Below are positions 54,536-64,000 of a stretch of DNA of 64,000 nucleotides, piece by piece. The notes under the pieces were generated by a model. The model was not told the origin of the DNA and searched no databases. It saw nothing but the letters and a program-made list of their open reading frames with translations. The translations under genes were made by a program, and so were the position numbers. Source of the stretch: Globodera rostochiensis (lineage: Eukaryota > Nematoda > Chromadorea > Rhabditida > Heteroderidae); the NCBI GenBank assembly GCA_018350325.1, contig JAEVLN010000016.1:1348693-1412692 (forward strand). Direction: 5' to 3'. The first letter of the stretch is position 1. The number at the start of each line of letters is the position of its first letter.

Positions 54536-55926
54536 TCGCACATTTGGTCGATGTAACTAAAAATGTTATGAACAAACCAATACTTTAAGGAAAAAAAGAT
54601 TTTAAGGATATTCAAACGGCGGGGGGAAGTTTGGGCACCGGGAAGTTTGGGCACCAGGAAGTTTGGGCACCAGAAGTTTGGGCACCGGGAAGTTTGGGCA
54701 CCGCAATATATCATTAAAAAATAAAATTTCAAAATTTTGCCATTTTAGACTCTCATTAAATACTTTGGAGCTTTTATCGAAAGCATATTCAAACCCATTA
54801 TGGGTTAAAGTGAGTTTTCTTTATATGCAATGAGGGTTTGAAATACTTTCTGCAAATGTATGTTTTGAGGGGCAATCACTTGTGCTGCTTTGGCGTACGG
54901 ACCGAATCCGACCGGGGAGTAACTTCATCTCGACAAGACCTGTTGAACGGGTTTAGAAAGTCTGAATCGGTTAAGTTTAGAGTCAATTATTGCCCCGGTC
55001 TGGATTCGGTTCTCGCGCTTTTTCAGGAGAACCACTTGAAACAAATTCTGCTTCTTCAAGATTTCCAATGGCAAGACTTTTCTCACCAGAGGACTTTTTG
55101 AGAATTCCGCAAAATGACCTAAAAAAGTAATAACGCGGCACACCAACAACTGACCTTCTTTCATCCTTAAAATCCCTGATATGATATACACATATTCCTT
55201 TCCAACATTCATTAAAAAAATTTATATCTGAACTCAATACTTTGTCGAAAATTAAATTTCATGCAATATGTACAGAACATTCAAGTGTAAATGCTTTTAT
55301 TATTTATTTATTTTTATTTAATTTGTATTGTGGTGCCCAAACTTCCCGGTGCCCAAACTTCCCGGTGCCCAAACTTCCCGGTGCCCAAACTTCCCGGTGC
55401 CCAAACTTCCCGGTGCCCAAACTTCCCGGTGCCCAAACTTCCCGGTGCCCAAACTTCCCGGTGCCCAAACTTCCCGGTGCCCAAACTTCCCGGTGCCCAA
55501 ATTTCCTGGTGCCCAAACTTCATGTCGCCATTCAAACAATTTAAACCGACACTGACTTTATTTGAAGGCGTTCAAATCCGATAACATTGGCAGGAAGCGA
55601 CTCTTGCGGAATTTCCAGTCAACGATTTTGACAATTTCAGCGCCCTTTCCATTAATTGAACGACAAATTTCCAATTTACCCAACGACCATTCCATCGAAT
55701 TGAAATGCGCGTCCACCAAAAAGTCAAATCGATCGCTGAAAAGCGCCACTTTCAGTCCGAGCACAAAAGGGCCACAGAATTTGAAGACTTCAAACAAAAC
55801 ATCGGCACAAACGAAACTGAAAATACGGGGTCTAAATGAGGCAAATAAACAATTTCCCGTTTTGTTAAAATTGGTCAAAAAAGAGCAACATTTTCTCATT
55901 AACGCGGAAAGGGCGTGATGGCCAAT
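54536..55926 (-). pseudogene. F-box-like family copy opened by a MITE
   Basis: Exon 2 (about 55823-55566 on the minus strand: [26 protein letters not shown]) has lost about 17 bp that encode VERRLP in the sisters, shifting the frame. Intron 2 contains the 912-bp element 54618-55529. Beyond it only the first bases of exon 3 remain (54556-54536, TTACATCGACCAAATG). Exons 1 and 4 are absent. Confidence 0.85.
54618..55529. mobile_element. Foldback-like element, 16-bp repeats in both arms, 8-bp target duplication
   Basis: ATTCAAAC at 54610-54617 recurs at 55530-55537. The left arm (54618-54705) is about five copies of GGGAAGTTTGGGCACC. The right arm (55330-55529) is about twelve copies of its reverse complement. 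Ends are GGCG and CGCC, and the inner borders also pair (CACCGCAATA and TATTGTGGTG). The middle holds minus-strand frames (ECWKGICVYHIRDFKDERRS, LAIGNLEEAEFVSSGSPEKA) of unknown origin. GG ends with an 8-bp duplication would fit Merlin or hAT; the class is not settled. Confidence 0.85.
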
Positions 55927-56079
55927 GAAGTTAAAAGTCCCGGCCTCGTGCTACGCTACTCAAGACCCTTGATGCAAAAGCTTTCACATGGCTTTAATAA
56001 AGCAAATTTTATGTCAAAATCAGACAAAAAGTTAAAGATCTTTCATCAAAAAATGAAAATAGAAATAAATAAATTGTGA

Positions 56080-57049
56080 TCAATATTCACTGAGCAAATG
56101 TTCTTTCACAAGATCGTATTTGAATGTCTGTGAGCCAAAGTTGCCCTTAACCCGATCAGCACCATCCTTCAGAGAGATAAACGGGTACAAGTCGGAGTGG
56201 TGGACAAGCAAATTAGTCGTATCTGAACATAAATTCAAATTTTCTCAAAATATTTCCGCCGGAGCCAAAGTTAAAAGCTCTAAGCGGTAATTAACTGTTT
56301 CAACACACCCAAACGTTGTCCGTTCAACGTGTAAATAATTTGGCGGGTTGTCAAATTGAGGCCGCATCCGACGACGTCGCCAACGCCGAACTTGTAGTCG
56401 TTGTTTGCGACGACGTAAGGCCAATTTTTGTAGAATTTACAGCCATAACTTTGTGACCCCAAAATGTGCCGTCACTTTTGTACGAATAATAAGTGTGCGC
56501 GATGTTCAATGGCACTGACATTGGCACAAGTCCAAAGTGACACCACCATAAATAGGCATAGGGTGAGGGTTGTGGGGTTGACGAGTGAATTAATTACAAC
56601 TCTAGTAGGGACACAGCCCCGTGGGCGGGGGGAAGCCCCCCCCCCCCCAAACAAGACATTAAATTTTCAAAAAATTTTCCCGGCGACCCTCTCTCCCAAG
56701 GCATAATCTCCTAAATACGTGCCTGCCCCCCCCCCTACTAAAATATTTTCTGATTACGTCCCTGATCAATTAAATGGTTTTCTTTTCAACTTACTCGACC
56801 ATATTCACAAGTTTCACTTCGTAATAAAAAATTCCGCAATGATGTCGCGGAATAATCATTTCCGCACGAACGTTGGCGCAAAAATCATCAGAACTCATCT
56901 CTTTGAAAGTGATTATTGATTGATTTTCAATAAATTGATTGATTCTCTTTTTCTGCTTACCATGGAGTCAGACAATCGGGCTGAATGACAAAAAGGTCCG
57001 TGTGACAATCGGACGAATTCCAACGATTTTGCGGACAGATCAAAAACAA
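56080..57049 (-). pseudogene. SPRY-domain (RanBPM/SPRYSEC-like) gene, frameshifted and interrupted
   Basis: On the minus strand 57049-56961 encodes [20 protein letters not shown], and 56893-56795 encodes [29 protein letters not shown]. About 56550-56309 encodes [22 protein letters not shown], then after a one-base shift [27 protein letters not shown]. 56222-56080 encodes [40 protein letters not shown] and a stop. This is a full SPRY/B30.2 order: NRWDS-type start, [22 protein letters not shown], TxNG. In cyst nematodes such genes with a signal peptide are SPRYSEC effectors. No signal-peptide exon is seen, and 56560-56760 is an insert. Confidence 0.8.
56603..56740. mobile_element. TAGTAGGG-ended insert in the SPRY gene
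   Basis: TAGTAGGG at 56603 and CCCTACTA at 56740 are inverted. The interior has C runs, CCCGTGGGCGGGGGG and TAAATACGTGCCTG. The flanks do not match, so no target duplication supports it. It replaces the sequence expected between the second and third SPRY exons. Confidence 0.5.
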
Positions 57050-57460
57050 CTGAAAAAATTACACAAATTTGTTGATTTGTTCATGATCAAAAATGGCATA
57101 AATTAAATGATTTAAGAAATAGCAAATCATTTTTTAAAAAAGATTGTTCACTTTATCAATAGCGCCCGAAACATTGGAGGAATGCGGCGGCTTCATGCCC
57201 GTCGTGTTCAGCGCGCCACTCCCAATTTACTGACAACGGCCGTCGCAATGCTCGACGCAAGCTGAAATTGAAATTTTATAATCAGTAGCAGTAAAAAACG
57301 GAAAGATTTGGCAAAATGCCAAAATTTAAACTCAAGCTTTTGATTTGCATATATCATTGAGCTCCCCCCCCCCCCCCCCCCCCCCCCCCGGGTTTATTTT
57401 GCTCTTTGGCCGACCCTCGCCCTCCGAAAATTATTTTCTGGAGTTATTTCCCTGCAACAC

Positions 57461-57561
57461 CTCATCAATATTGTTGTGTTGCACGACACCATCTTCGCCA
57501 TCTTCGCGATCGGTGGCCTCTTTATCGCCCGAATCGTCTCCAACAGCACTCAAACCTTCTG
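57461..57561 (-). CDS. Putative acidic exon upstream of the SPRY gene
   Basis: On the minus strand an acceptor (TTTATTTCCAG) precedes EGLSAVGDDSGDKEATDRED and GEDGVVQHNNIDE, and a GTGTTG donor follows. It could be an exon of the SPRY gene or of another gene. A 26-nt C run (57364-57389) lies between this exon and the SPRY exons. Confidence 0.3.
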
Positions 57562-57904
57562 CTGGAAATAAACAAAGTATCTCTGCTAAGTCGTACATAT
57601 TAATCGAGAATGGGGGTTTTTCTTATTTCGAGTTTTATGTGCGTTGATCACGATTATGGCATCATCAGATGTCGTCAAATCATTGACAGAAACTCCATAA
57701 CACGACCCCACCATTTGCGAGTTGCTGGACTCCTACGATATCAAAGCTGTCGGTCGAAGCTTTAGATGAAATGCTGGTCATTTGATTGGAGGACAATTAA
57801 ATGAAAAAGTATTTTGAGTATTATGAATCCTAAATTATATTTTGAATGGTTGTTTGTAACGCTGTTGAGTTTACATAAATATCCTTTTCTACAAAAAAAC
57901 GTGT

Positions 57905-58195
57905 CAGGACAAAATCCCTAACGGTCAAAATCCCTAATAACCCAAAGCGGTCAAAATCCCTAATCAGCCAAAAACGGTCAAAATCCCTATCGGACAAAAT
58001 CCCTAACGGTCAAAATCCCTAATAACCCAAAAGCGGACAAAATCCCTAATGGCTTAAAAACGGACAAAATCCCTAACGGTCAAAATCCCTAATAACCCAA
58101 AAGCGGACAAAATCCCTAATGGCTTAAAAACGGACAAAATCCCTAACGGTCAAAATCCCTAATAACCCAAAAGCGGTCAAAATCCCTAATTTTGC
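57905..58195. repeat. AAAATCCCTAA tandem block
   Basis: CGGTCAAAATCCCTAA and CGGACAAAATCCCTAA alternate with TAACCCAAAAG and TGGCTTAAAAA spacers, giving a composite unit of about 70 bp. It begins CAGGACAAAATCC, like a hAT-type end. No duplication found. Confidence 0.85.
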
Positions 58196-58387
58196 AAATC
58201 TCGAAAAATAGAGTGGTTTGCGTTAATTTTATAGATTAAAAACTAACTTTTAGATTCACCTTTTCCATTTTAAGCATATAGGTATATTATGATTCAGCGC
58301 ACACTGCGCGAACAAATACAAGAATTGCAGCGAGCTGAAAAGAGGTCGAGACGTGAAATTCTCGCTGCAGATGAAAGCACACTTCCA

Positions 58388-58760
58388 CTTGACGGGGGAA
58401 CGATTGGTGTTTCGGCACGTTGAGGAAGACGATTGGCTGTTGGTTCGCTGTCCGATTGAGCGCAACGAAAAGAAATGGGCCGAATGGGAAGAGGAGGCTA
58501 ATTATTGTCAGGGGAATCGCATCCATATTGGCTTCAAAAACAGTGACATTGACGACGGGTAGGGGCGAAATGGGGGGATCAGAATAATTCTCCTCCACTG
58601 AACCGATTATTCACTAGGCTTTGACTTCATGAACGAGGAGGAGGACGGAACGGAATTGGATCCAAATTCAAATTGGAATAAATATTTATCACATGGATTT
58701 GTATCAGAGATGGGGCGCCGTGAATAAAGGATAAATTTATTATCCAATGAGAATTCTAAC
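58388..58760 (+). pseudogene. F-box-like family: 3' part of exon 4 plus 3' UTR
   Basis: 58388-58562 encodes [39 protein letters not shown] and ends SDIDDG. The start of exon 4 is replaced by other sequence. The family 3' UTR with AATAAA signals at about 58677 and 58722 follows. The remainder of the gene is absent. Confidence 0.85.
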
Positions 58761-58791
58761 TGTTTTTACTCATTTAAAATGTTATAAAATT

Positions 58792-58870
58792 AGAGATCGG
58801 CGGGAACGAGATTCCCGTGGGGAAAGGCGGGAGTCCCGTTCCCGTACTTTTCTCCCGAGCGGGATTTATT
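58792..58870. mobile_element. Left end of a GGGAACG-word hAT-like MITE
   Basis: TAGAGATCGGCGGGAACGAG followed by ATTCCCGTGGGG and CGGGAGTCCCGTTCCCG. Counterpart of the right end at 14576. Confidence 0.55.
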
Positions 58871-59221
58871 CCTATTTTGAGACTCCTTGACACAAACGAA
58901 AGCCCCGAAAATGAATGAATGAACGGAGGACGAACGGAATTTGGAGGGAAATATTCAAACTGAGAAAACGGACTAAACATTTCAATTGTTGCTTTTTCTT
59001 TACAATATGCATCTTTGTTTTCCCGAAGCTTTGACGTTTGAGAAAATTTTATGATTTTTTATTCTCTTTTTCCTTTTTGGAAATTCTACCTTATACGGTT
59101 CTGGAACAAAACCGAGCAATTCATATACCAATCGACTCCTCTCGCCGAGCTAAGCAACGAAAGTGATCAAGAATTGAAATTTGAGAATTTAAACCGGTTT
59201 TTGAGGAGGAGTTCGACAAAA

Positions 59222-59780
59222 TAGTGTGTTAAAAGAGAGAGGCAGACGGCGAGAGTAATTTGGACATCAACGCACCCCATCTAAAAATTGTTTTAGTTTA
59301 ATTTCTTAAAATTTTATTTTTTGAAGAAATACCCAATTTTACATATTCGTACTCAGCTCGATGATGGGAAGCGATTGATATAAAATTTAGGCGAATTTGC
59401 GTCTGTTGAAAAAATATTATTTTTTTAAATTTATATCGGATATTTAATTTATTTTAACAAAGTTTTTTGTTTTCTATTTTCCCTCGAATTCGCTAGAAAT
59501 ATCCCCCCCCCCCCGTGATTGTTTTAGTTTAATTGCTTAAATATTTTTTGAAGAAATAGTGTGTTAAAAGAGAGAGGCAGACGGCGAGAGTAATTTGGAC
59601 ATCAACGCACCCCATCTAAAAATTGTTTTAGTTAATTGCTTAAAATTTTATTTTTTGAAGAAATAGTGTGTTAAAAGAGAGAGGCAGACGGCGAGAGTAA
59701 TTTGGACATCAACGCACCCCATCTAAAAATTGTTTTTGTTTAATTTCTTAAAATTTTATTTTTTGAAGAAATAGTTGGTG
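59222..59780. repeat. Inverted 109-bp satellite monomers with a CACGGGG repeat
   Basis: Four minus-oriented monomers lie at about 59222-59325, 59530-59660 and 59660-59780. Between the first and the others is an inverted CACGGGG repeat (59340-59515). The monomers here differ from the array by GTTGATGTCC and by extending the 12-codon frame past the usual stop. Confidence 0.9.
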
Positions 59781-59786
59781 AGCGGC

Positions 59787-60085
59787 GCATCAGGTGTTTC
59801 CGCCAGTAGTTGATTTCCACAGTGAGTGATTTGACAGTGAATTCCAAATAAATGTTTCGAACTTGTTAGACATTTCGAATTTTCAACTTGTGAATGCTTT
59901 TTAGACATGTACGTTATCCGTTTTGCTAAAAATTGCATTTTTAGGCTTGCTTCGAAAATTACAAATTTTTTGAATTGTTCGAATTTTTTACTTTTTCAGC
60001 TATTTTATACCATTACGTGGGTCTAAATGCTCTAAAAATAAGAAACTTACTGTCGAATTCAACTACTGTCGGAAACACATGATGC
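59787..60085. mobile_element. MITE with about 40-bp inverted ends, 299 bp
   Basis: The left end GCATCAGGTGTTTCCGCCAG and the reverse complement of the right end (GCATCATGTGTTTCCGACAG) agree over about 40 bp, including AGTAGTTGA. The insertion breaks a satellite-associated repeat at GAGCGGC. No target duplication is visible. Confidence 0.75.
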
Positions 60086-60229
60086 CGGGTGAACTTGTCA
60101 TCATATTTTTTAAAGAATAAAATGATATTTAAATATCTTAAAGAGCATTTGAATTTTAAGTTTTGATTATTTATTGTTAGAGAGGGTATAATTTAAACTG
60201 AATCACACATTCTCTTCCGTGTCGTGCCG

Positions 60230-60640
60230 CCCGGCTAATGCCAATCAACATACCTATACCCTCCCCCCCCCCCCCCTCCCCCCACACAAAAATTGTTGTG
60301 AGTTCGGAGTAAAACAACAAAATTCCGAACCCGGTCCCGAACTTGAACATTTTTAGAATTCAAAAATTATCAAAAAGCAGTTTTGGCTCACTCAAAAAGC
60401 ATGAATTGATCAGTCTTGCCTTTTCGTTGTTATGTTGTGCTGATTTTGTGTTTTTTAATGTTTAAGCCAAAATTGGATTGTTTTTCTGGATTTTTAATCC
60501 AGATCCAGGCCTTGGTAAATTCAGATCATTTTTCAAAATACGGGCTCTACTACTACATATATTTGGGTGCGGATGAGAGGCTTTTGCCAAATACAGTGAT
60601 TGGGCAGGTCAATGGGTCGGGGGACGTTCGGCCCCACCGT
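60230..60640. other. C-run region and unassigned frame
   Basis: 60260-60280 is C-rich with a 14-nt C run. A frame at 60416-60640 ([40 protein letters not shown]) leads into F-box exon 2 sequence. I do not recognise it. Confidence 0.3.
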
Positions 60641-61290
60641 TTTGTTTCGAAGTCTTTGAATTCTGTGACCCATTTGTGCTCGGCCTAAAAGTGGCGCTTA
60701 TCAGCGACCGATTTGACTTTTGGTGGACGCGCATTTCAAATCGATGGAATGGTCGTTGGGAATTTGGAATTTCGTCGCGCAATTAAAGGGAATGGCGCTG
60801 AAATTCTCAAGGCGATGATGGCCGGCCAATTCCGCAAGAACCGCTTCCTGACACTGTGGACCGGCTTCCAATGTTTTGAAATAAGGTCATTATCGGTTTA
60901 AATTAGAGACCGGCAACTCAGCCTAAACAAATTTGTACAAAATTTTTTTGGGTTTCTTTTGGTTTTGGTTTCTCTTTTGGGTTTTGCCCAATTTGACCGA
61001 AACAAAACCCAAATTTTTGGTTTTTTTAGTACAAAAACCCCCAAAAATTTTTGGTTTTGGTCCGGACTCTAGTTTAAATTGTTTAGAAGTCCTTAAAAGT
61101 CATTTACTCAAATGTTTTTTGTTCAATTTTCGTATTTTTAGGTTCAACGACGAAAATGTCATCGAATTTCTCAAAAGCATCGGCCGCCTTTTCGACTCCA
61201 CGGCACCAATGTTTTCATTAACAAATGCCTTTTGTTTCGTTGTCCAATTGAGCGCGACGAAGACAAATGGGTCGTACAAAGATATTATTT
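60636..61290 (+). pseudogene. F-box-like family copy, frameshifted and split by a MITE
   Basis: Exon 2 remains at 60636-60887 (VALISDRFD in DNA) but carries several small indels. Intron 2 contains the 168-bp MITE 60904-61071. Exon 3 starts at 61141 ([20 protein letters not shown]) and after about 80 bp jumps to exon 4 sequence encoding [11 protein letters not shown] (about 61235-61270). No product of family length is possible. Confidence 0.85.
60904..61071. mobile_element. hAT-type MITE, 168 bp, perfect 8-bp target duplication
   Basis: GTTTAAAT at 60896-60903 recurs at 61072-61079. Ends are TAGAGACCGG and CCGGACTCTA. The interior is GGTTTTTGGG/CCCAAAAACC words. It lies in intron 2 of an F-box-like pseudogene; sister introns lack it, which confirms the insertion. 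Confidence 0.95.
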
Positions 61291-61842
61291 TAATTGATAC
61301 AAAAATTGTAATTAATGGAACAAATCTGAGCTCCATTTGGAAATTTTGGCCCCATCTTCGAATTCAAACATTTTGACGAAAGGCCAAAATTCAAAAAAAA
61401 TGAAGGAGGAAAATTTTTATCGTCCTTAGATTTCGCCAAATTTTCTGTTATGTCCCTGAAAATCAACCATGTGGCATTGTCTTTCACCCGGTTTTAGCTT
61501 AATTATGAGTTAGTTCGCAATATTGGACTTTTTTTAATATAAAATCAATTTTAGTAATGTAAAGCTTATAATAAAAATATTCAATAGTAAAATAAAATCA
61601 TAGTTTAAAAATAAAAATTTATAAAATCAATTTTAGTAATGTAAATCATTTGTTTAATAAATAAAATTGCACTTTTTCATGTTAAGTAATGCTTGCGCTT
61701 GTTTTATTGAAGGATTAATGTGAATTGGCAAAAATTGTCATTGTCGAGAGAGTGCCAACATTAAAATACCAGAAAATTGGCTCTATAAAAGCCCAGTTTT
61801 GCTTTGTGAATTAAACAACGCATAAATCATTAAATTTAGTCA
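61290..61842. other. AT-rich intergenic, promoter side of the secreted gene
   Basis: A 30-bp direct repeat (AAAATCAATTTTAGTAATGT at 61541 and 61624) lies here. TATAAAAG at 61785, 58 bp upstream of the ATG at 61843, could be a TATA box for the secreted gene. Confidence 0.4.
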
Positions 61843-63110
61843 ATGCCAATGCTTTATTTTATTTCTACAATTTCTTTCCTTTTTTTATTTTATGTGGTGA
61901 CGGCAACGGCTTCGGTGAGTTACTCTTTTAATTGATACAAATCAATAATAAATATTCTTTAATTATCACAAATGAATTATGGTTGGTTGAACAATTCAGT
62001 TTTTATATTTTATTTATCAAATTCAAATTTCTAATAAACTCAGACCGCTGATGATGACGATGTATTCCTCGCCTTTGTGAAAGGTGAACCCAATTTTGAG
62101 AAATTTTGTAAGGAGTTGGAAGAAAATGGTAAATTGGAGAACATCCGCAAACTAGAGAATGACAAAATGCAATCCCTCAACACTCTTGACCAGAAAAAAG
62201 ACTTTCTGATTCAAATGTACGAGGCCCATCTTGGCGGCATGTATTTGATGATGAGAGCATTGGAATTGTGACAAAATTAGTGAAAAGATTGAACATGAGC
62301 GGAAAGAATGCGAAAAATTGCGCAAATATTTGGACATTTTGTACGAATATTTGTTCCGAGTCTATCTTGAAGGTATCTTAGGAAGCGGGATTTTATAATA
62401 TTTGAATAAAATGTTCGATTTTTAGAGGTACATTTCCCCTTTTTTATTATTGAAGAATGGGAAAGGTCCGGGGAAATTTTTTTGAAGGTTTTCAATAATA
62501 ATCGAATTTTCATAATATTGCGCATTTTGAACCTAAACTCTGAATAGGTCCAGAAACAGAATTTACAAACAAAACTTTTTAAGCTGCCGACCAAACGCTG
62601 TCTCAACAATTGCCCGCGGTGAAGCCACAATTTGAGTTTTATCTTAGATCTGAGTATAATCCATCAAATACATTAACTCAAATTGTGAAAGGACTGATCA
62701 AAATATTTTGTTTCTTTTTTGACCAATACACCAGCTCACACAAAGTGAACGAAATGTTCAATAAAGCCCCAAAAATTTCAAATGAGGGGGAATTAAATTA
62801 TGAATTAAATGACACCAATGCAAATGGCGGCACTCTTCGTAAGCTTGACCAAAGATGAAGCAAGAAAATGAAGCAAAAGAAAATGCGATTGGCATATTTC
62901 GTGAGCAATTTGAAAAAAAACTGAAGCAAATGTTGATGAACACGAAGCAAAACGAAGCAGCAGAAATGGGCGTATTGAATTTTCTAGAAGGACAACCGAG
63001 AAATTATTATAAGTACCAAAAAAAACTTCCTACGCATCAAAAACAGAGAACACGATGCCAAATTTTACATATTTTTCAGGTCACAATTTGATGGCACAAT
63101 TATATCATCG
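61843..63110 (+). pseudogene. Secreted coiled-coil protein gene with two frameshifts
   Basis: Exon 1 (61843-61914) is a clean signal peptide MPMLYFISTISFLFLFYVV with TATAS. Exon 2 (62044-62372) encodes ADDDDVFLAFVKGEPNFEKF and QMYEAHLGGMYLMMRALE. After a one-base shift near 62268 it encodes SEKIEHERKECEKLRKYLDI. Exon 3 (62584-63012) starts AADQTLSQQLPAVKPQFEFY and shifts frame near 62850 into KQENEAKENAIGIFREQFEK. Exon 4 (63080-63110) continues SQFDGTIIS. All splice phases agree around the shifts. Charged heptad-like stretches suggest coiled coil. Unrecognised. It is either a decayed gene or an intact one with two base errors; without correction only a 99-residue product is possible. Confidence 0.6.
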
Positions 63111-63260
63111 GTAAGGAGGTTCCCTTTTCGTCAGTAAGTTTTAAAATTGAGTTTCGCATCGCACGTGTACAAAAGGTCCCACAGACAAAATGTCCCATAA
63201 CGGGGAATTATTCAAAATGACCCATAATTGCAAAATCTTGAATTAGAGCATAGACAGGAG

Positions 63261-63735
63261 TAGAGTTGGTCGGGATCGGTCGGGATTATCCCGGTTTTTG
63301 GAATCCTGGTGCCGGTTTTCGGAAAATCGTAATCTCGATTCCGGTCCTGGTTTTTGAAACATGGAAATCCCGATCCCGGTAGGACCGGAAATTTATAGTG
63401 GTCTAAACAAACATTCACAAGTTGTTCATTTCATTTTGGTTGAACAAAATCACTAAACTATAGGGAGAAACCTTTTGTTTTGCAACATCGTAATTTTTGG
63501 ACAAATTTTAACTAGAAGATATTTTTAGTAATAAAAAAAATATTTATTTTACCATTGACAATTACACAACAAAAATTTCGAGTTTTCAATCCCGGTCCAT
63601 CCCGATCCTGGGTTTTGAAAAGTCAAAATACCGGTCCCGGTTCAACATGCTGGTCCCAATCCCGATCCCAGCTTTCACGGTCCCGGTCAATCCCGATCCC
63701 GGTTTTTACAGAAGCCCCGATCCCGACCAACTCTA
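63261..63735. mobile_element. hAT-type MITE, 475 bp, perfect 8-bp target duplication
   Basis: GACAGGAG at 63253-63260 recurs at 63736-63743. Ends TAGAGTTGGTCGGGATCGG and its reverse complement are perfect over 19 bp. Both flanking thirds are CCCGGT/ACCGGG words; the middle is AT-rich. No coding capacity. Left ends of related elements are at 11628 (TAGGGTTGAGCGGG) and 23907 (TAGAGTTGGCCGGG). Confidence 0.97.
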
Positions 63736-63759
63736 GACAGGAGAAGGATTAGAGCCCTT

Positions 63760-64000
63760 GGCCAATCGAGTCTCGTCGAGATTCGCAAATATTCGCGCTC
63801 TCAATCGAAATGTCATCGGTCCTCAAGTCCCGGCTCTTAATCGAAGGGTGATAATTAGAGCGCGGATTTTTAGTCTTTTGCTTTTTTTTCGTGTGAATAC
63901 GCTTTGAAGAGTTAAGCCCAAAATTGAAATGTTTATTTTTAAATGGCTAATAAACAGGGGAAGAAGCAGCGAATCAAAAATCCACATTCTTTAACGATGT
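63760..64000. mobile_element. Two hAT-like termini at the window edge
   Basis: 63770-63838 has CGAGTCTCGTCGAGATTCG words and ends CAAGTCCCGGCTCTTA, the reverse complement of the left end at 54105 (TAGAGCTCGGACTTGAGGAC). At 63857 a new left end TAGAGCGCGGATTTTTAGTC starts and runs off the window. Confidence 0.5.

Noticed and set aside
55242..55584. Six overlapping frames (PVPKLPGAQTSRC and GTGKFGHREVWAP types)
   Set aside because: Translation of the 16-bp repeats in the foldback element arm.
56603..56740. MITE with target duplication in the SPRY gene
   Set aside because: The ends TAGTAGGG/CCCTACTA are inverted, but the 8-bp flanks do not match, so only a possible insert is claimed.

Overview
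This window looks like repeat-dense, gene-poor chromosomal DNA of a plant-parasitic cyst nematode (Globodera/Heterodera type). Three things support this. There is a spliced-leader (SL1-type) RNA gene beside a 5S rRNA gene at 19.3-19.7 kb. There is a broken SPRY-domain gene of the RanBPM/SPRYSEC kind at 56-57 kb. And there are many copies of a four-exon F-box-like gene family that I associate with cyst nematodes. Introns are short, AT-rich and end in TTTTAG/TTTTCAG. The species call is inference; the nematode call is strong.

Layout. 1-7811 is a 109-bp satellite with higher-order structure; its monomer recurs in fragments at 10.5-11.0, 35.3-36.2, 47.4-47.6 and 59.2-59.8 kb. 7.8-8.6 kb is a 9/10-bp minisatellite bracketed by direct repeats. 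9.3-14.6 kb holds one secreted-protein exon and many small transposon fragments. 14.8-30.5 kb holds three intact F-box-like genes (14819-16438 minus, 20748-22213 minus, 29175-30516 plus), two broken copies, a Tc1 remnant, two complete hAT-type MITEs, the 5S and SL RNA genes, a 414-bp inverted duplication, and a Cys-rich gene at 25-26 kb. 31.9-35.3 kb is a 133-bp tandem repeat followed by a 48-50-bp array of about 2.7 kb. 36.5-37.2 kb holds a shattered 5S gene. 37.5-41.1 kb holds multi-exon secreted-protein genes I do not recognise, cut by a MITE. 42.7-44.4 kb is a Helitron remnant. 44.9-47.0 kb is a GTPase fragment fused to an F-box-like pseudogene. 48.8-51.3 kb has a hAT transposase fragment and a fourth intact F-box-like gene. 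54.5-61.3 kb has F-box pseudogenes opened by MITEs, plus the SPRY gene. 61.8-63.1 kb is a frameshifted gene for a secreted coiled-coil protein, and 63.3-63.7 kb is a further MITE with a perfect target-site duplication.

How it fits together. The intact F-box-like copies all encode 330 or 334 residues with the same three intron positions. Two intact copies and one broken copy still carry a shared upstream module, so they were duplicated with their promoters; two further modules stand alone. Transposons with 8-bp target duplications sit inside the broken copies and between exons, which makes the window a record of tandem and inverted duplication followed by MITE insertion. The many MITE-like blocks are unusual: each is built from its own short word plus that word's reverse complement. 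No functional operon or classical defence system is visible. Several genes carry single-base frameshifts, which could be real decay or uncorrected assembly error.
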